A stretch of 64,000 nt of DNA, taken from positions 245,323-309,322 of the forward strand of contig NZ_PHNT01000001.1 of the NCBI RefSeq assembly GCF_002834145.1, given 5' to 3'. This DNA comes from Roseovarius salinarum. Its GTDB lineage: Bacteria > Pseudomonadota > Alphaproteobacteria > Rhodobacterales > Rhodobacteraceae. The notes below the pieces were generated by a model that worked only from the letters and a program-made list of their open reading frames with translations, searched no databases and was not told the origin of the DNA. Position 1 is the stretch's first letter, and the number at the start of each line of letters is the position of its first letter. Below, in pieces: positions 48,108 through 58,473 of the stretch. The translations under genes were made by a program, and so were the position numbers.

Positions 48108-48112
48108 CACGG

Positions 48113-48607
48113 ATGGCCGTGCGGCACTGCCTGCCCTGGCCGGACAAGCGGTTGCGCACGCCCGCCGCGCCGGTGGACGGGATCACCGACGATATCCGGG
48201 CCACATGGGCCGACATGATCGACACGATGGAGGCGATGCCGGGCGTGGGCCTGGCCGCGCCGCAGATCGGCGTGATGCAGCGGCTCGCGGTGGTGGACGC
48301 GAGTTCCGAACGCGGACAGGCCGTGCGCATGGCCAACCCCGAGGTCTTGCACGCCAGCGTCGAGTTGCGCGCTCACGATGAGGCCAGCCCCAACCTGACG
48401 GGTGTGTCGGCCCGCATAGAGCGCCCCCGCGCGGTGACGGTGCGGTTCATGAACGCCGACGGCGGGATCGAGGAGCGCGATTTCGTCGGGCTCTGGGCCA
48501 CCAGCGTGCAGCACCAGATCGACCACCTGAACGGGCGGATGTATTTCGACCGGCTGTCGAAGGTGAAGCGCGACATGCTGGTAAGGAAAGCGAGAAAGGC
48601 GGGCTGA
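48113..48607 (+). CDS. Peptide deformylase paralogue lacking metal and catalytic residues
   Basis: A 164-residue deformylase fold with [10 protein letters not shown] (44-53) intact. The second motif, EGCLSIP in the active copy, reads EASPNLTG here, so the metal cysteine is replaced (S92). In the third motif QHEIDHL becomes QHQIDHL, so the catalytic glutamate is glutamine (Q135). H134 and H138 remain. The gene is otherwise intact and starts six bases after def. It probably does not deformylate, and may be a regulatory or binding paralogue; a non-deformylase activity is also possible. Confidence 0.88.
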   Translation: MAVRHCLPWPDKRLRTPAAPVDGITDDIRATWADMIDTMEAMPGVGLAAPQIGVMQRLAVVDASSERGQAVRMANPEVLHASVELRAHDEASPNLTGVSARIERPRAVTVRFMNADGGIEERDFVGLWATSVQHQIDHLNGRMYFDRLSKVKRDMLVRKARKAG

Positions 48608-48621
48608 CGCCCGGAAGTGTG

Positions 48622-49536
48622 ATGCGCGTTGTTTTCATGGGAACGCCCGATTTCTCGGTGCCCGCGCTGCGGGCGCTGGTGGACGCGGGCCACGACATTG
48701 CCGCCGTCTACTGCCAGCCACCGCGGCCGGCGGGACGGGGCAAGAAGCCACGCCCCAGCCCCGTGCAGCAGGCCGCCGAGGCATCGGGGCTCGAGGTTCG
48801 GCATCCCGAGAGCCTGAAGGACACGCAGCAGCAGGCGGATTTTGCCGCGCTGGAAGCGGATGTCGCCGTGGTCGTGGCCTACGGGCTCATCCTGCCGCGC
48901 CCGGTGCTTGACGCACCCCGGCACGGTTGCCTGAACATCCACGCCTCGCTGCTGCCGCGCTGGCGCGGCGCGGCGCCCATCCAGCGCGCCGTCATGGCCC
49001 GCGACGCCGAGACGGGCGTGTGCATCATGCGGATGGAGCCGGGGCTGGATACCGGCCCGGTGCTGCTGCGCCGCACCACGCCGATCGGGCCCGAGGACAC
49101 CGCCGGCGACCTGCACGACCGGCTGTCGGAGATCGGGGCCGGGCTGATCGTGGAGGTGCTCGCGGGGCTGGACGATCTCGTCGCGCAGCCGCAGCCGGAG
49201 GAGGGCGTGACCTACGCCGCCAAGGTCGACAAGGCGGAGGCGCGGATCGACTGGACCCGCCCGGCGCCGGAAGTGGACGCGCGGATCCGCGGGTTGTCGC
49301 CCTTCCCGGGCGCATGGCGCGAGATCGGCGGCCAGCGGGTGAAGGTGCTGGCCTCGCGCGTGGCCGAGGGTGCCGGCACGCCGGGCGAGGTGCTGGATGA
49401 TGCGCTGACCGTGGCGTGCGGCACGGGGGCGGTGCAACTGCTGCGCGTGCAGCGCGAAGGGCGCAGCCCGCAGGACGCCGCGGCCTTCCTGCGCGGGACG
49501 GCCGTGCGGCCCGGTACCCGGCTGGGGGAGGGGTGA
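48622..49536 (+). CDS. fmt: Methionyl-tRNA formyltransferase
   Basis: Formylates the initiator Met-tRNA using 10-formyl-tetrahydrofolate. [33 protein letters not shown] and [10 protein letters not shown] are the expected blocks. The length is 304 residues. ATG 48622 (a GTG lies just before) follows the degenerate deformylase gene by 14 bases, giving the def-def-fmt order. Confidence 0.96.
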   Translation: MRVVFMGTPDFSVPALRALVDAGHDIAAVYCQPPRPAGRGKKPRPSPVQQAAEASGLEVRHPESLKDTQQQADFAALEADVAVVVAYGLILPRPVLDAPRHGCLNIHASLLPRWRGAAPIQRAVMARDAETGVCIMRMEPGLDTGPVLLRRTTPIGPEDTAGDLHDRLSEIGAGLIVEVLAGLDDLVAQPQPEEGVTYAAKVDKAEARIDWTRPAPEVDARIRGLSPFPGAWREIGGQRVKVLASRVAEGAGTPGEVLDDALTVACGTGAVQLLRVQREGRSPQDAAAFLRGTAVRPGTRLGEG

Positions 49537-49537
49537 G

Positions 49538-49780
49538 ATGTTTCCGGCTATCGCGGGCACGGTCGTGATCGCGGGGATCGTGGGCTACCTGTCCGAGCGG
49601 ACGGGGTTCACGCGCAACGGGATCCTGGCCTCGATCATCATCTGCGTGGGCGGGGCCTTCATCTTCTATTTCGTCCGGCTGATGTTCGGGGTGAGCTTCG
49701 GGCCGCCGGGCCTGGACGCGATCCTGTCGGCCATCGGCGCACTTGTCATCGTGCCGACCCACTGGCGGCGCCGCAGGTAG
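49538..49780 (+). CDS. GlsB/YeaQ/YmgE-family small membrane protein
   Basis: An 80-residue protein with two or three helices and the C-terminal pattern FGVSFGPPGLDAILSAIGAL, the end motif of the transglycosylase-associated (YeaQ/YmgE) stress family. It starts one base after the fmt stop and is followed by a similar protein. No enzyme activity is expected. Confidence 0.85.
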   Translation: MFPAIAGTVVIAGIVGYLSERTGFTRNGILASIIICVGGAFIFYFVRLMFGVSFGPPGLDAILSAIGALVIVPTHWRRRR

Positions 49781-49788
49781 GGAGCGGA

Positions 49789-50034
49789 ATGATGGAGTTT
49801 GTCTGGCTGATCGTGATCGGCGCAGCTGCGGGGTTCCTCGCCACGCGGATGATGAACCTGCAAACCGACGTTCTGACCACCATCGCCATCGGAATCGCCG
49901 GGGCGGTGATCGGCTGGGTGGTGCTGCACCTTCTGCTGGCGGTGGTGGGGCTGATCGCCGGGCTGATCGGCGCGGTGCTGGGGGCGCTGCTGCTGATCTG
50001 GCTGTGGCAGACCTACGGCCCGCGGGGCAAATAG
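49789..50034 (+). CDS. GlsB/YeaQ/YmgE-like small membrane protein
   Basis: An 81-residue protein with three hydrophobic helices and a FLATRMMN motif (residues 16-23), related to the preceding protein but lacking its C-terminal FGxPGLDA motif. GGAGCGGA lies close upstream. The second of a tandem pair; possibly stress-related. It is convergent with rnhA, 10 bases apart. Confidence 0.78.
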   Translation: MMEFVWLIVIGAAAGFLATRMMNLQTDVLTTIAIGIAGAVIGWVVLHLLLAVVGLIAGLIGAVLGALLLIWLWQTYGPRGK

Positions 50035-50044
50035 GCGGCGCCGG

Positions 50045-50509
50045 TCAGCCCGCCTTGCCCGGCTTGAAGGGCGCCATGCCCGCGCGCGCCAGTTCGTCGG
50101 CGCGTTCGTTCTCGGGATGGCCGGCGTGGCCGCGCACCCATTGCCAGGTCACGTCGTGTCGTGCCTGGGCGGCATCCAGGCGTTGCCAGAGTTCGGCGTT
50201 CTTCACCGGTTTCTTCGCGGCCGTCTTCCAGCCGTTGCGCTTCCAGCCGTGCAGCCACGTCGTCACGCCGTTCTTCACGTAGTTGCTGTCGGTCACGATG
50301 GTGATGGTGCTGGGCCGCTCCAACGTCTCGAGCGCGGCGATCGCCGCCAGAAGTTCCATCCGGTTGTTGGTGGTGGTGGCTTCGCCGCCCTTGATCTCGC
50401 GCTCGCGCAGCACGCGGTCGCCCTCGCGCGCCTGCAGCAGCACGCCCCAGCCGCCCGGGCCGGGATTGCCCGAGCAGGCGCCGTCGGTGAATGCGAAGAG
50501 CTCAGGCAC
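50045..50509 (-). CDS. rnhA: Ribonuclease HI
   Basis: Cleaves the RNA strand of RNA-DNA hybrids. The metal site D9, E52, D74 and D138 is complete in [32 protein letters not shown] and NERADELA. The length is 154 residues. Starts GTG (50509) overlapping the stop of the methyltransferase gene by 8 bases. Confidence 0.96.
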   Translation of the reverse strand: MPELFAFTDGACSGNPGPGGWGVLLQAREGDRVLREREIKGGEATTTNNRMELLAAIAALETLERPSTITIVTDSNYVKNGVTTWLHGWKRNGWKTAAKKPVKNAELWQRLDAAQARHDVTWQWVRGHAGHPENERADELARAGMAPFKPGKAG

Positions 50510-51095
50510 GTGCGGTCACCGTGATCCAGTCCTGCGGGCGGCCCTCCAGACCGGTGTCACGGCCGGTTTGCCGCGCGACCGGGGTAAAGCCCGCCGCCTG
50601 CAAGAGCCCGTCCAGTTCGGCCCCGGTGACGAAGGTGTATAGCCGCCCGAGGCTGTCGCGGTGCTCGCCTTCGCCCAGCTTCATGCCGACGTGCAGCCGC
50701 CCGCCGGGTTTCAGGGCCCGGTGCAGCGCGGCGAGGTGCCGGGGCAGGTCGGTGCGGGGGGCGTGCAGCAGGCTGAAGCTTGCCCAGACACCATCATAGA
50801 CGACGTCTCCCGCGATTTCGTCGAAGCCGGCTTGCCGGGCCGTCACGCCGGGGTGTTCCCCGGCAAGCGCCACCATCGCGGGCACCGGATCCCAGGCGTC
50901 GACGTGAAGGCCGGCCTCGGCCATCGCGGCCGCGTCGCGACCCGGTCCGCAGCCGAGGTCGAGCACGCGCCCGCCCTGCGGCATGGCCGCGACGAAAGCA
51001 TCGCGGGCCGGGTCGTGCCATCCGCTTTCGATGTACGCCGCGTACTCCTCGGCGCGGTCTGCATAGGATTTCAGCGTTTCCGCATCGCCACTCAT
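50502..51095 (-). CDS. Class I SAM-dependent methyltransferase, 197 aa
   Basis: A Rossmann-fold methyltransferase with motif [16 protein letters not shown] (about 44-58) and [15 protein letters not shown]. The substrate is not evident. The ATG 51095 overlaps the DUF3429 stop (ATGA), so it is coupled with that gene. It precedes rnhA. Confidence 0.85.
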   Translation of the reverse strand: MSGDAETLKSYADRAEEYAAYIESGWHDPARDAFVAAMPQGGRVLDLGCGPGRDAAAMAEAGLHVDAWDPVPAMVALAGEHPGVTARQAGFDEIAGDVVYDGVWASFSLLHAPRTDLPRHLAALHRALKPGGRLHVGMKLGEGEHRDSLGRLYTFVTGAELDGLLQAAGFTPVARQTGRDTGLEGRPQDWITVTARA

Positions 51096-51541
51096 GCGAA
51101 GACCCCGATCGCCAGGCAAACCAGCACGACCACGGTCAGCGGCACGCGCAACTGCATCCACCAGCCCGGCGCGGCGCCGTGGTGCCAGAACAGCCAATCC
51201 AGGCCGAGGATCCCGGCAAAGCCCGCGATCAGCGAAATGCCGGAGCCCGTGGGGCCGCCCCCTGTCATGAAGAACGCCCAGAGGGCCGGGATCACCGACA
51301 GCACGTAGCCCATGGCCGCGCGGGTGTCGTCCAGCCGCGTGGCGAACCCCCAGAGCACACCGGACATGAACGCCAGGATGATCGCGCCGTAAAAGAGCAT
51401 GACATAGGGGCCGGCAAAGCGCGGCCCGATCGTCTGCGCCGTCCACAGGCCGAGATCCGGGGCGAGCACGGTGATTGCCCCCCAGACGAAGGGGATCAGT
51501 CCGGCAATGCCGAGCGCGAGGGCGGAACGCGGTATCGTCAT
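51092..51541 (-). CDS. DUF3429 domain-containing membrane protein, 149 aa
   Basis: Four to five helices (from MTIPRSALALGIAGLIPFVWGAI, then YVMLFYGAIILAFMSGVLWGF, which carries the conserved FYGAIILAFMSGVLWG block). The pattern matches the DUF3429 family. Start ATG 51541 is chosen; ATG 51553 is an alternative, and neither has a strong SD. Function unknown. Confidence 0.8.
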   Translation of the reverse strand: MTIPRSALALGIAGLIPFVWGAITVLAPDLGLWTAQTIGPRFAGPYVMLFYGAIILAFMSGVLWGFATRLDDTRAAMGYVLSVIPALWAFFMTGGGPTGSGISLIAGFAGILGLDWLFWHHGAAPGWWMQLRVPLTVVVLVCLAIGVFA

Positions 51542-51620
51542 GCGCGGCAACATGGCGCGCGGCGTGCGCGGTGGCAATGGCCGCGCTCGGCTTTTGTCAC
51601 GATCCGCATTCGCGCCGCGC

Positions 51621-52571
51621 TCACGCAGGTTCGCGCATGACGCGCGGCACCTTGAACTCCACGTTCTCGCGGGCCGTCTCGATTTCCTCGACGGTCACCT
51701 CGTAACGGGCCTTGAGGGCCTCGACGACCTCGTCGACAAGGACCTCGGGTGCCGAGGCGCCCGCCGTCACGCCGATGGTGGTGATCCCTTCGAGAGCACG
51801 CCAGTCGATGTCCGTGGCGCGTTGAACCAGCTGTGCATAGCCGCAGCCGGCTTTCGCGCCGACCTCGACCAGGCGGCGCGAGTTGGACGAATTCGGCGCG
51901 CCCACCACCAGCATCGCGTCGGCCTTGGCGGCCATCGCCTTGACGGCGTCCTGCCGGTTCGTGGTGGCGTAGCAGATGTCTTCCTTGTGCGGGCCCTTGA
52001 TGTTCGGAAACCGGTCCTTCAGCGCCGCGACCACGTCGATCGTATCATCCACCGACAACGTCGTCTGGGTGACGAAAGCCAGCCGTTCGGGGTCGCGCAC
52101 CTCGAGGTCGGCGACGTCCCGGGGCGTTTCCACCAGCAGCACCTCGCCCTCGGGAAGCTGGCCCATGGTGCCGGCCGTTTCGGGGTGGCCGGCGTGGCCG
52201 ATCATGACGATCTGAAAGCCGTCCGCATGGTGCCGCTCTGCCTCGATATGCACTTTCGACACCAGCGGGCAGGTCGCATCGACGTAGAGCATGTTGCGCT
52301 TGGCGGCCTCGGCGGGCACCGATTTCGGCACGCCGTGGGCGGAAAAGATGACGGGCCGGTCGTCCGGGCACTCCTCGAGTTCCTCGACGAAGACGGCCCC
52401 CTTTGCCCGCAGATCGTCCACCACGTAGCGGTTGTGCACGATCTCGTGGCGCACGTAGACAGGCGCCCCCCATTTTTCCAGCGCCATTTCGACGATCTTG
52501 ATCGCGCGGTCCACGCCCGCGCAGAAACCGCGGGGCGCCGCCAGATAAAGGGTCAGCGATGGTTTGGTCAT
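51621..52571 (-). CDS. ispH: 4-hydroxy-3-methylbut-2-enyl diphosphate reductase
   Basis: Last step of the non-mevalonate isoprenoid pathway; a [4Fe-4S] enzyme. The cluster cysteines C17 (GFCAGVDRA), C101 (DATCPLV) and C200 ([10 protein letters not shown]) and the active-site GHAGHPE segment are present. The length of 316 residues is standard. AGGAGG lies six bases before the ATG. It stands alone between DUF3429 and the NYN gene. Confidence 0.97.
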   Translation of the reverse strand: MTKPSLTLYLAAPRGFCAGVDRAIKIVEMALEKWGAPVYVRHEIVHNRYVVDDLRAKGAVFVEELEECPDDRPVIFSAHGVPKSVPAEAAKRNMLYVDATCPLVSKVHIEAERHHADGFQIVMIGHAGHPETAGTMGQLPEGEVLLVETPRDVADLEVRDPERLAFVTQTTLSVDDTIDVVAALKDRFPNIKGPHKEDICYATTNRQDAVKAMAAKADAMLVVGAPNSSNSRRLVEVGAKAGCGYAQLVQRATDIDWRALEGITTIGVTAGASAPEVLVDEVVEALKARYEVTVEEIETARENVEFKVPRVMREPA

Positions 52572-52647
52572 GCTACGCCTCCTATCGCGGGAGAGGTAAT
52601 CCTGCGACATGCGCCCGTCCAGAGACGATCTTTCTGCGTCGCGCAGG

Positions 52648-53205
52648 TCAGGCGGTATCGCGTTCGCCCTGGTTGTCCCGCGGCGGGCGGCCGATGACTT
52701 CCTTGAGGTCTTCGAGCTCGATGAAATTGTCGGCCTGCCGGCGCAGGTCGTCCGCGATCATCGGCGGCTGGCTGCGGATCGTGGACACCACCGAGATCCG
52801 CACGCCCTGGCGCTGCAGGCTTTCGACCAGCGGCTTGAAGTCGCCGTCGCCCGAGAACAGCACGATGTGATCGATCCGAGGGGCCAGTTCCATGGCATCG
52901 ACGGCAAGTTCGATGTCCATGTTGCCCTTGACCTTGCGGCGGCCCTGACTGTCGGTGTATTCCTTCGCCGGTTTCGTGACCATGGTGAAGCCGTTGTAGT
53001 TCAGCCAGTCCACCAGCGGCCGGATGGGGGAATACTCGTCGTTTTCCAGCAGGGCGGTGTAATAGAAGGCGCGAAGAAGCTTGCCCCGGCGCATGAACTC
53101 GGCGCGCAGAAGCTTGTAGTCGATGTCGAATCCGAGCGATTTTGCGGCGGCATACAGGTTGGAGCCGTCGATGAACAGCGCGAGCCGTTCGTCCTTGTAG
53201 AACAT
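52648..53205 (-). CDS. NYN domain protein (LabA-like), predicted ribonuclease
   Basis: The NYN fold acidic triad is visible: D13 (LFIDGSNLY), D97 ([13 protein letters not shown]) and D120/D122 (FSGDGDF). LabA-type relatives in bacteria are PIN-like nucleases of unknown role. ATG 53205 ([14 protein letters not shown]) is preferred to 53232 because AAGGA lies seven bases before it. Length 185 residues. It is divergent from folK. Confidence 0.87.
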   Translation of the reverse strand: MFYKDERLALFIDGSNLYAAAKSLGFDIDYKLLRAEFMRRGKLLRAFYYTALLENDEYSPIRPLVDWLNYNGFTMVTKPAKEYTDSQGRRKVKGNMDIELAVDAMELAPRIDHIVLFSGDGDFKPLVESLQRQGVRISVVSTIRSQPPMIADDLRRQADNFIELEDLKEVIGRPPRDNQGERDTA

Positions 53206-53346
53206 CAAATATCCTTCCGAATCGGATGTCATTGCCCTTTTGTTCGTTCGTGAGTGGTGAGGGCGGGCAACGACTGGACGGTGAAATTAGGAGCGTTGCC
53301 GGTGCTCTGCAAGGGCAATCCGCCCGCCCATAAGGATAGGTGCCCG

Positions 53347-53913
53347 ATGGATCGTCATCAACCGTACTTGGTCGCGCTCGGCGCGAATTTGCCCTCGCGC
53401 GCGGGGCCACCGGCGCACACGCTCCGCGCCGCGCTGGATGCGCTGGACGCGGCCGGGACACGCGTCGAGGCGGTCAGCCGCTTCTATGCAACGCCGTGTT
53501 TCCCGGCGGGTGCCGGCCCCGACTACGTCAACGCCGCCGCACGGTTGGGCAGCGCGCGTCCGCCCGCCGATTTCCTGGATCTGCTTCATCGCGTCGAAGG
53601 CATGTACGGCCGTGAGCGGCAGGAACGTTGGGGGCGGCGGACGCTCGACCTGGACCTGATTGCCGCCGGAGATGCCGTGCTGCCCGATGCGGCGACGCAG
53701 GACGCGTGGCGTGACCTGCCCGAGGCCGAGCGGCCCCGCCGCGCGCCGGAGCGGCTGATCCTGCCGCATCCGCGGCTTCAGGAACGCGCCTTTGTCCTTG
53801 TCCCGTTGGCCGATGTCGCTGCCGACTGGCAGCACCCCCGGCTTGGCCTGACCGTCGCGCAGATGCTCGCGGCACTGCCGCGTGACGCGCGTGACGCCGC
53901 AGAACCGGTGTGA
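53347..53913 (+). CDS. folK: 2-amino-4-hydroxy-6-hydroxymethyldihydropteridine diphosphokinase
   Basis: Transfers pyrophosphate to hydroxymethyldihydropterin in folate synthesis. YLVALGANLPSRAG, TPCFPAGAGPDYVNA, the RxxDLDLI block (RRTLDLDLIAAGD) and LPHPRLQERAFVLVPL are family motifs. 188 residues. ATG 53347 follows AAGGA. rpoZ comes after a 101-base gap. Confidence 0.95.
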   Translation: MDRHQPYLVALGANLPSRAGPPAHTLRAALDALDAAGTRVEAVSRFYATPCFPAGAGPDYVNAAARLGSARPPADFLDLLHRVEGMYGRERQERWGRRTLDLDLIAAGDAVLPDAATQDAWRDLPEAERPRRAPERLILPHPRLQERAFVLVPLADVAADWQHPRLGLTVAQMLAALPRDARDAAEPV

Positions 53914-54014
53914 TGGCGGCCCGCGCGGCCCATGACCTTGATTCCGCCCTTGCAAATCCCACGTCGACCTCGTAGAAAACCGGCTTCCTGCCTGCCCAAC
54001 CGATCGGAGACCGC

Positions 54015-54368
54015 ATGGCCCGCGTTACCACCGAAGACTGCATCGACAAGGTTCCCAACCGTTTCGAGCTCGTCATGCTCGCCGCGCACCGCGCGCGCGA
54101 AATCTCGGCCGGGGCGCCGATCACCGTTGACCGCGACAACGACAAGAACCCCGTGGTGGCACTTCGCGAGATCGCGGAGGAAACCCAGACGTCCGACGAA
54201 CTGCGCGAGCGCCTGATCGAGTCGAACCAGACCCAGATCGAGGTCGACGAACCCGAAGAGGATTCGATGTCGCTGCTCATGGGCGGTGAACCCGACAAAC
54301 CGGCAGAGGACGACATGTCCGAGGAAAAGCTGCTCCGCGCCCTGATGGAAGCGCAGGGGCAGGGCTGA
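54015..54368 (+). CDS. rpoZ: DNA-directed RNA polymerase omega subunit
   Basis: Small polymerase subunit that helps assembly and contributes to (p)ppGpp sensing. Starts [30 protein letters not shown] and carries an acidic C-terminal tail. 117 residues. GGAG lies five bases upstream. The adjacent rel gene fits the usual rpoZ-spoT pairing. Confidence 0.97.
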   Translation: MARVTTEDCIDKVPNRFELVMLAAHRAREISAGAPITVDRDNDKNPVVALREIAEETQTSDELRERLIESNQTQIEVDEPEEDSMSLLMGGEPDKPAEDDMSEEKLLRALMEAQGQG

Positions 54369-54390
54369 TCCGCGGACGGCGCAAGGGAAC

Positions 54391-56541
54391 ATGGATACGG
54401 AGCGGATGATCGCCGTCGACGACCTGATCGGACTGGTCCGCTCCTACAACCCGAAGACAGACGAGGCGCTGATTCGCGACGCCTACGCGTTCGCCTGCGA
54501 AATGCACGCGGGTCAGACGCGGCATTCCGGCGAACCCTACGTGAGCCACCCGGTCGCCGTGGCCCATGTGCTGGCCGAACAGCGGCTCGACGATGCCACC
54601 ATCGTCACCGCTCTGCTGCACGACACGATCGAGGACACCAAGGCCGGTTACGCGGAGGTGGCCGAACGCTTCGGCACCGAGGTCGCCGATCTGGTCGACG
54701 GCGTGACCAAGCTGACCAACCTGCAGCTTTCCAGCACCGAAACCCAGCAGGCCGAGAACTTCCGCAAGCTGTTCATGGCGATGTCCAAGGACTTGCGGGT
54801 GATCCTCGTCAAGCTGGCCGACCGCCTGCACAACATGCGCACCATCAAGGCGATGCGCCCGGACAAGCAGGTCAAGAAAGCGCGCGAGACGATGGACATC
54901 TTCGCGCCGCTCGCGGGCCGCATGGGCATGCAGTGGATGCGCGAGGAGCTCGAGGATCTCGCGTTCCGCGTTCTCAACCCCGAGGCGCGTGCCTCGATCA
55001 TCCGGCGGTTCCTGACGCTCCAGAAGGAATCGGGCGATATCATCGACCGCATCACCAAGGACATGCGCCACGAACTCGAAAAGGCGGGTATCGAGGCCGA
55101 GGTCTTGGGCCGCGCCAAGAAACCCTATTCGATCTGGCGCAAGATGCAGGAAAAGGAGATGGGGTTTTCGCGCCTGTCCGACATCTACGGCTTTCGCGTC
55201 ATCACCCGGTCCGAGGCGGACTGCTATGCCGTGCTCGGTGCGATCCACCGCCGGTGGCGGGCCGTGCCGGGGCGGTTCAAGGATTACATCAGCCAGCCGA
55301 AGTCGAACGGCTACCGCTCCATCCACACCACCGTGTCGGGCCGCGACGGCAAGCGGGTCGAGGTGCAGATCCGTACCCGCCAGATGCACGACGTGGCCGA
55401 GGCCGGCGTCGCGGCGCACTGGTCGTATCGCGACGGCGTGCGCGCGGAGAACCCCTTTGCCGTGGACCCGGCGAAATGGATTTCCTCGCTGACCGAACAG
55501 TTCGACGCCGAGGAGGACCACGACGAGTTCCTCGAGGCGGTGAAGCTGGAGATGTACGCCGACAAGGTTTTCTGTTTCACGCCCAAGGGTGACGTGGTCA
55601 AGCTGCCGCGCGGGGCGACGCCCATCGATTTCGCCTATGCCATCCACACGCGCATCGGCAACGCCTGTGTCGGCGCCAAGGTCGACGGAATGCGCGTGCC
55701 GCTCTGGACCCGGTTGAAGAACGGCCAGTCCGTCGAGGTCATCACCGCCGACGGCCAGACGCCGCAGGCCACCTGGCTGGAAATCGCGACCACCGGCAAG
55801 GCCAAGGCCGCGATCCGCCGGGCGCTGCGCGAACTCGACCGCGACCGCTACATCAAGCTGGGGCGGGAACTGGCACGTTCGGCCTTCGAACACGTCGGCA
55901 AGAAGGCGACCGACAAGGCGCTGGAAACGGCGGCACGCAACCTGCGTTTCAAGGAGGCCGACGAGATACTCGCGCGGCTGGGCAGCGCGGAGCTGACGGC
56001 GAGCCAGGTGCTCAACGCGGTCTACCCGGATCTGGCGCCCGAGCAGGGAGAGGCCATCGCGCAGGAGCGGGCCGTCATCGGGTTGGCCTCGGACCAGAGC
56101 TTCGAACGCGCGCGCTGCTGCCGGCCCTTGCCGGGCGAGCGCATCGTCGGCATCACCTTCCGCGGTCGCGGCGTGGTGGTCCATGCCATCGATTGCGAAT
56201 CCCTCTCGGCCTACGAGGACCAGCCGGACCGCTGGCTGGACCTGCACTGGCATGCCGGGCGCCACCCGGCGGTTTACGACGTGGCGCTCGATGTCACCAT
56301 CGGCAACGATGCCGGTGTCCTGGGGCGCGTCTGCACCTTGATCGGCGAGAGGAAGGCCAATATCTCAAACCTGACGTTCATCGACCGAAAGCCGGACTTC
56401 TACCGCCTTCTGGTCGAGGTCGAGTTGCGCAATGCCGAGCAGCTTCACAGTCTGATGTCGGCACTTGCCGCGGAAAGCGATGTCGCGGCCGTGGAGCGCC
56501 ATCGCGAACCGGTGCGTGCCGCAGCGTCCGTGCAGGCCTGA
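54391..56541 (+). CDS. rel: Bifunctional (p)ppGpp synthetase/hydrolase
   Basis: Makes and degrades (p)ppGpp in the stringent response. The HD hydrolase site has H53, H77-D78 and E81-D82 (LLHDTIEDT). The synthetase block includes KPYSIWRKMQEK and GYRSIHTTV; a TGS domain (about 390-450) and a C-terminal ACT domain (about 640-716) follow. The full length of 716 residues and intact hydrolase suggest both activities. Start 54391 is provisional; an ATG five codons later is possible. Confidence 0.96.
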   Translation: MDTERMIAVDDLIGLVRSYNPKTDEALIRDAYAFACEMHAGQTRHSGEPYVSHPVAVAHVLAEQRLDDATIVTALLHDTIEDTKAGYAEVAERFGTEVADLVDGVTKLTNLQLSSTETQQAENFRKLFMAMSKDLRVILVKLADRLHNMRTIKAMRPDKQVKKARETMDIFAPLAGRMGMQWMREELEDLAFRVLNPEARASIIRRFLTLQKESGDIIDRITKDMRHELEKAGIEAEVLGRAKKPYSIWRKMQEKEMGFSRLSDIYGFRVITRSEADCYAVLGAIHRRWRAVPGRFKDYISQPKSNGYRSIHTTVSGRDGKRVEVQIRTRQMHDVAEAGVAAHWSYRDGVRAENPFAVDPAKWISSLTEQFDAEEDHDEFLEAVKLEMYADKVFCFTPKGDVVKLPRGATPIDFAYAIHTRIGNACVGAKVDGMRVPLWTRLKNGQSVEVITADGQTPQATWLEIATTGKAKAAIRRALRELDRDRYIKLGRELARSAFEHVGKKATDKALETAARNLRFKEADEILARLGSAELTASQVLNAVYPDLAPEQGEAIAQERAVIGLASDQSFERARCCRPLPGERIVGITFRGRGVVVHAIDCESLSAYEDQPDRWLDLHWHAGRHPAVYDVALDVTIGNDAGVLGRVCTLIGERKANISNLTFIDRKPDFYRLLVEVELRNAEQLHSLMSALAAESDVAAVERHREPVRAAASVQA

Positions 56542-56556
56542 GTCAGGGAGCGGGAT

Positions 56557-57219
56557 GTGGTCTTCAAGCGACGCGACAGACGGCCAATCTGGCGGATCGT
56601 CGCCGACTTCTTCTATCCGAAGGGCGGGTGGGCGCGTGCCTTTCACTACGTCAAGCATCGGTTGCGCCGGCTGCCGGATCCGCCGCACCGGATCGCCCGC
56701 GGTATCTTCGCCGGCGTTTTCGTGACATTCACGCCGTTCTTCGGCCTGCATTTCTTCGGTGCGGTGGCCCTGGCATGGGTGATCCGGGGCAATATCGTCG
56801 CCTCGTTGCTCGCGACCTTCGTGGGCAACCCGCTGACTTTCCTGCCCATCGGCGTGGTGTCATTGCAGACGGGGTATTTCCTTCTGGGCCGCGAGGGGCT
56901 GGACAGCGCCGCGGCGCGCCGGTCGCTCGGGGCAAAGTCCATCGACGCGTGGCGGGATTTCAAGAGCAACCTGATCGCGATATTCACCGACACCCCGGCC
57001 AACTGGAGCAAGCTGGCGCTGTTCTACGACGAGGTGTTCTTTCCCTACATGGTCGGCGGGATCATCCCGGGGCTGGTCACGGGTCTGATCGCCTATCACA
57101 TCAGCCTTCCGCTGATCCGCGCCTACCGGAACCGGCGCAAGGGGGTGCTCAAGGCAAAGTGGACGGCACTTCGGGAAAAGGCAGCGGCGAAGGCTGACGC
57201 GGGCGAGAATCAGGACTAG
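56557..57219 (+). CDS. DUF2062 domain-containing membrane protein
   Basis: A 220-residue protein with the DUF2062 pattern: basic N-terminus, RIARGIFAGVFVTFTPFFGLHFF, WVIRGNIVASLLATFVGNPLTFLP, and a C-terminal helix pair. Starts GTG (56557) with GGGAG six bases before. Function unknown; it lies between rel and pdxJ in an apparent operon. Confidence 0.88.
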   Translation: MVFKRRDRRPIWRIVADFFYPKGGWARAFHYVKHRLRRLPDPPHRIARGIFAGVFVTFTPFFGLHFFGAVALAWVIRGNIVASLLATFVGNPLTFLPIGVVSLQTGYFLLGREGLDSAAARRSLGAKSIDAWRDFKSNLIAIFTDTPANWSKLALFYDEVFFPYMVGGIIPGLVTGLIAYHISLPLIRAYRNRRKGVLKAKWTALREKAAAKADAGENQD

Positions 57220-57254
57220 GCTTGCAGGGAATCGAAAACTCCGGAGGACGGGCC

Positions 57255-58025
57255 ATGACGCCGCTCGGAAAACTGCGCCTCGGCGTGAACATCGACCACG
57301 TGGCGACGCTGCGCAACGCGCGCGGCGGCGCCTATCCCGACCCGCTGCGCGCCGCCCGGCTGGCCCAGGCGGCCGGCGCCGACGGGATCACCGCGCATCT
57401 GCGCGAGGACCGGCGCCATATCTCGGACGCCGACATCGAGGGCCTCATTGAGACCCTCGAGGTGCCGCTCAACCTCGAGATGGCCGCGACCGACGAGATG
57501 CAGGCCATCGCCCTGCGGCACCGACCGCATGCCGTCTGCATCGTGCCCGAAAAGCGGGAGGAACGGACCACGGAGGGCGGCCTAGAGGTCGCGCGCGAGG
57601 AAAACCGGCTGGCCCATTTCATCGCCCCTTTGCGCGAGGCAGGATGCCGCGTGTCGATCTTCGTCGCCGCCGACAGGCCGCAGATCGACGCGGCCCACCG
57701 CATCGGTGCGCAGGTGATCGAGCTGCACACCGGCGCCTATTGTGATGCCCACGCCGAGGCGCGGCTGGCCGACCGCGACGCCGAGCTCGATCAGCTCCGC
57801 GAGATGGCCGGCCGCGCCCATGCGCTCGGCCTGGAGGTGCATGCCGGCCACGGGCTGACCTACGACACGGTTCAGCCCGTCGCGGCGTTCCCCGAGGTGA
57901 TGGAACTCAACATCGGTCACTTCCTGATCGGCGAGGCGGTCTTCCGCGGCCTCGAGGATGCCATTCAGGAGATGCGCCGCCTGATGGATGCGGCGCGCGT
58001 CCAGGCCGGGGAGCCCGTGCAATGA
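57255..58025 (+). CDS. pdxJ: Pyridoxine 5'-phosphate synthase
   Basis: Condenses deoxyxylulose phosphate with aminoacetone phosphate to make pyridoxine 5'-phosphate. LGVNIDHVATLRNARG, TAHLREDRRHI, CIVPEKREERTTEGGL, GHGLTYDTV and LNIGHFLIGEAVFRGL are characteristic. 256 residues. ATG 57255 follows CCGGAGG. Its stop overlaps the next start (ATGA). Confidence 0.97.
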   Translation: MTPLGKLRLGVNIDHVATLRNARGGAYPDPLRAARLAQAAGADGITAHLREDRRHISDADIEGLIETLEVPLNLEMAATDEMQAIALRHRPHAVCIVPEKREERTTEGGLEVAREENRLAHFIAPLREAGCRVSIFVAADRPQIDAAHRIGAQVIELHTGAYCDAHAEARLADRDAELDQLREMAGRAHALGLEVHAGHGLTYDTVQPVAAFPEVMELNIGHFLIGEAVFRGLEDAIQEMRRLMDAARVQAGEPVQ

Positions 58026-58459
58026 ACTACCTGAGATATACCGCAGTCTTTCTGGTCGTCGCGGTCGGCACGGCCATCGCCGTGACGGTGCTGCGCGCAT
58101 CCCTCGGGACAACGCTGGGGTCGTCGGCCCAGGTGATCGTGCCCTCGATGATCGCCGCGCTGATGGAGGGACGCGCCTTCGCGCGCACCGAGAAGCGCCG
58201 CCCGTCGCAGCGCGAGGCGTGGGTTTTCACGGGCAACGCGAGCCTGCTCGCGGTCGCGCTCAACCTCATCCTGGCCTACGCCGCGTCCGCCGTGCTGCCG
58301 GAGTTCGCCAAGATCGCCGCGGCGCCGGTGTTCTCGATGGCCTTCGTCGTCCTGCTGCTGATCTACGCGGCGGGCTACGTGATCTGCAACCGCTTCTTCG
58401 TCGGCCTGGGGGCGAGCAACGAACTCAGCGCGATGCACCGGCGCGGCGAACTCGACTGA
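58022..58459 (+). CDS. ABZJ_00895 family membrane protein
   Basis: A 145-residue protein with four hydrophobic helices (starting [19 protein letters not shown]). The sequence fits the ABZJ_00895 family, whose role is unknown. ATGA overlap with pdxJ implies co-expression. Confidence 0.8.
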   Translation: MNYLRYTAVFLVVAVGTAIAVTVLRASLGTTLGSSAQVIVPSMIAALMEGRAFARTEKRRPSQREAWVFTGNASLLAVALNLILAYAASAVLPEFAKIAAAPVFSMAFVVLLLIYAAGYVICNRFFVGLGASNELSAMHRRGELD

Positions 58460-58473
58460 AGCCGGAAAACCCG

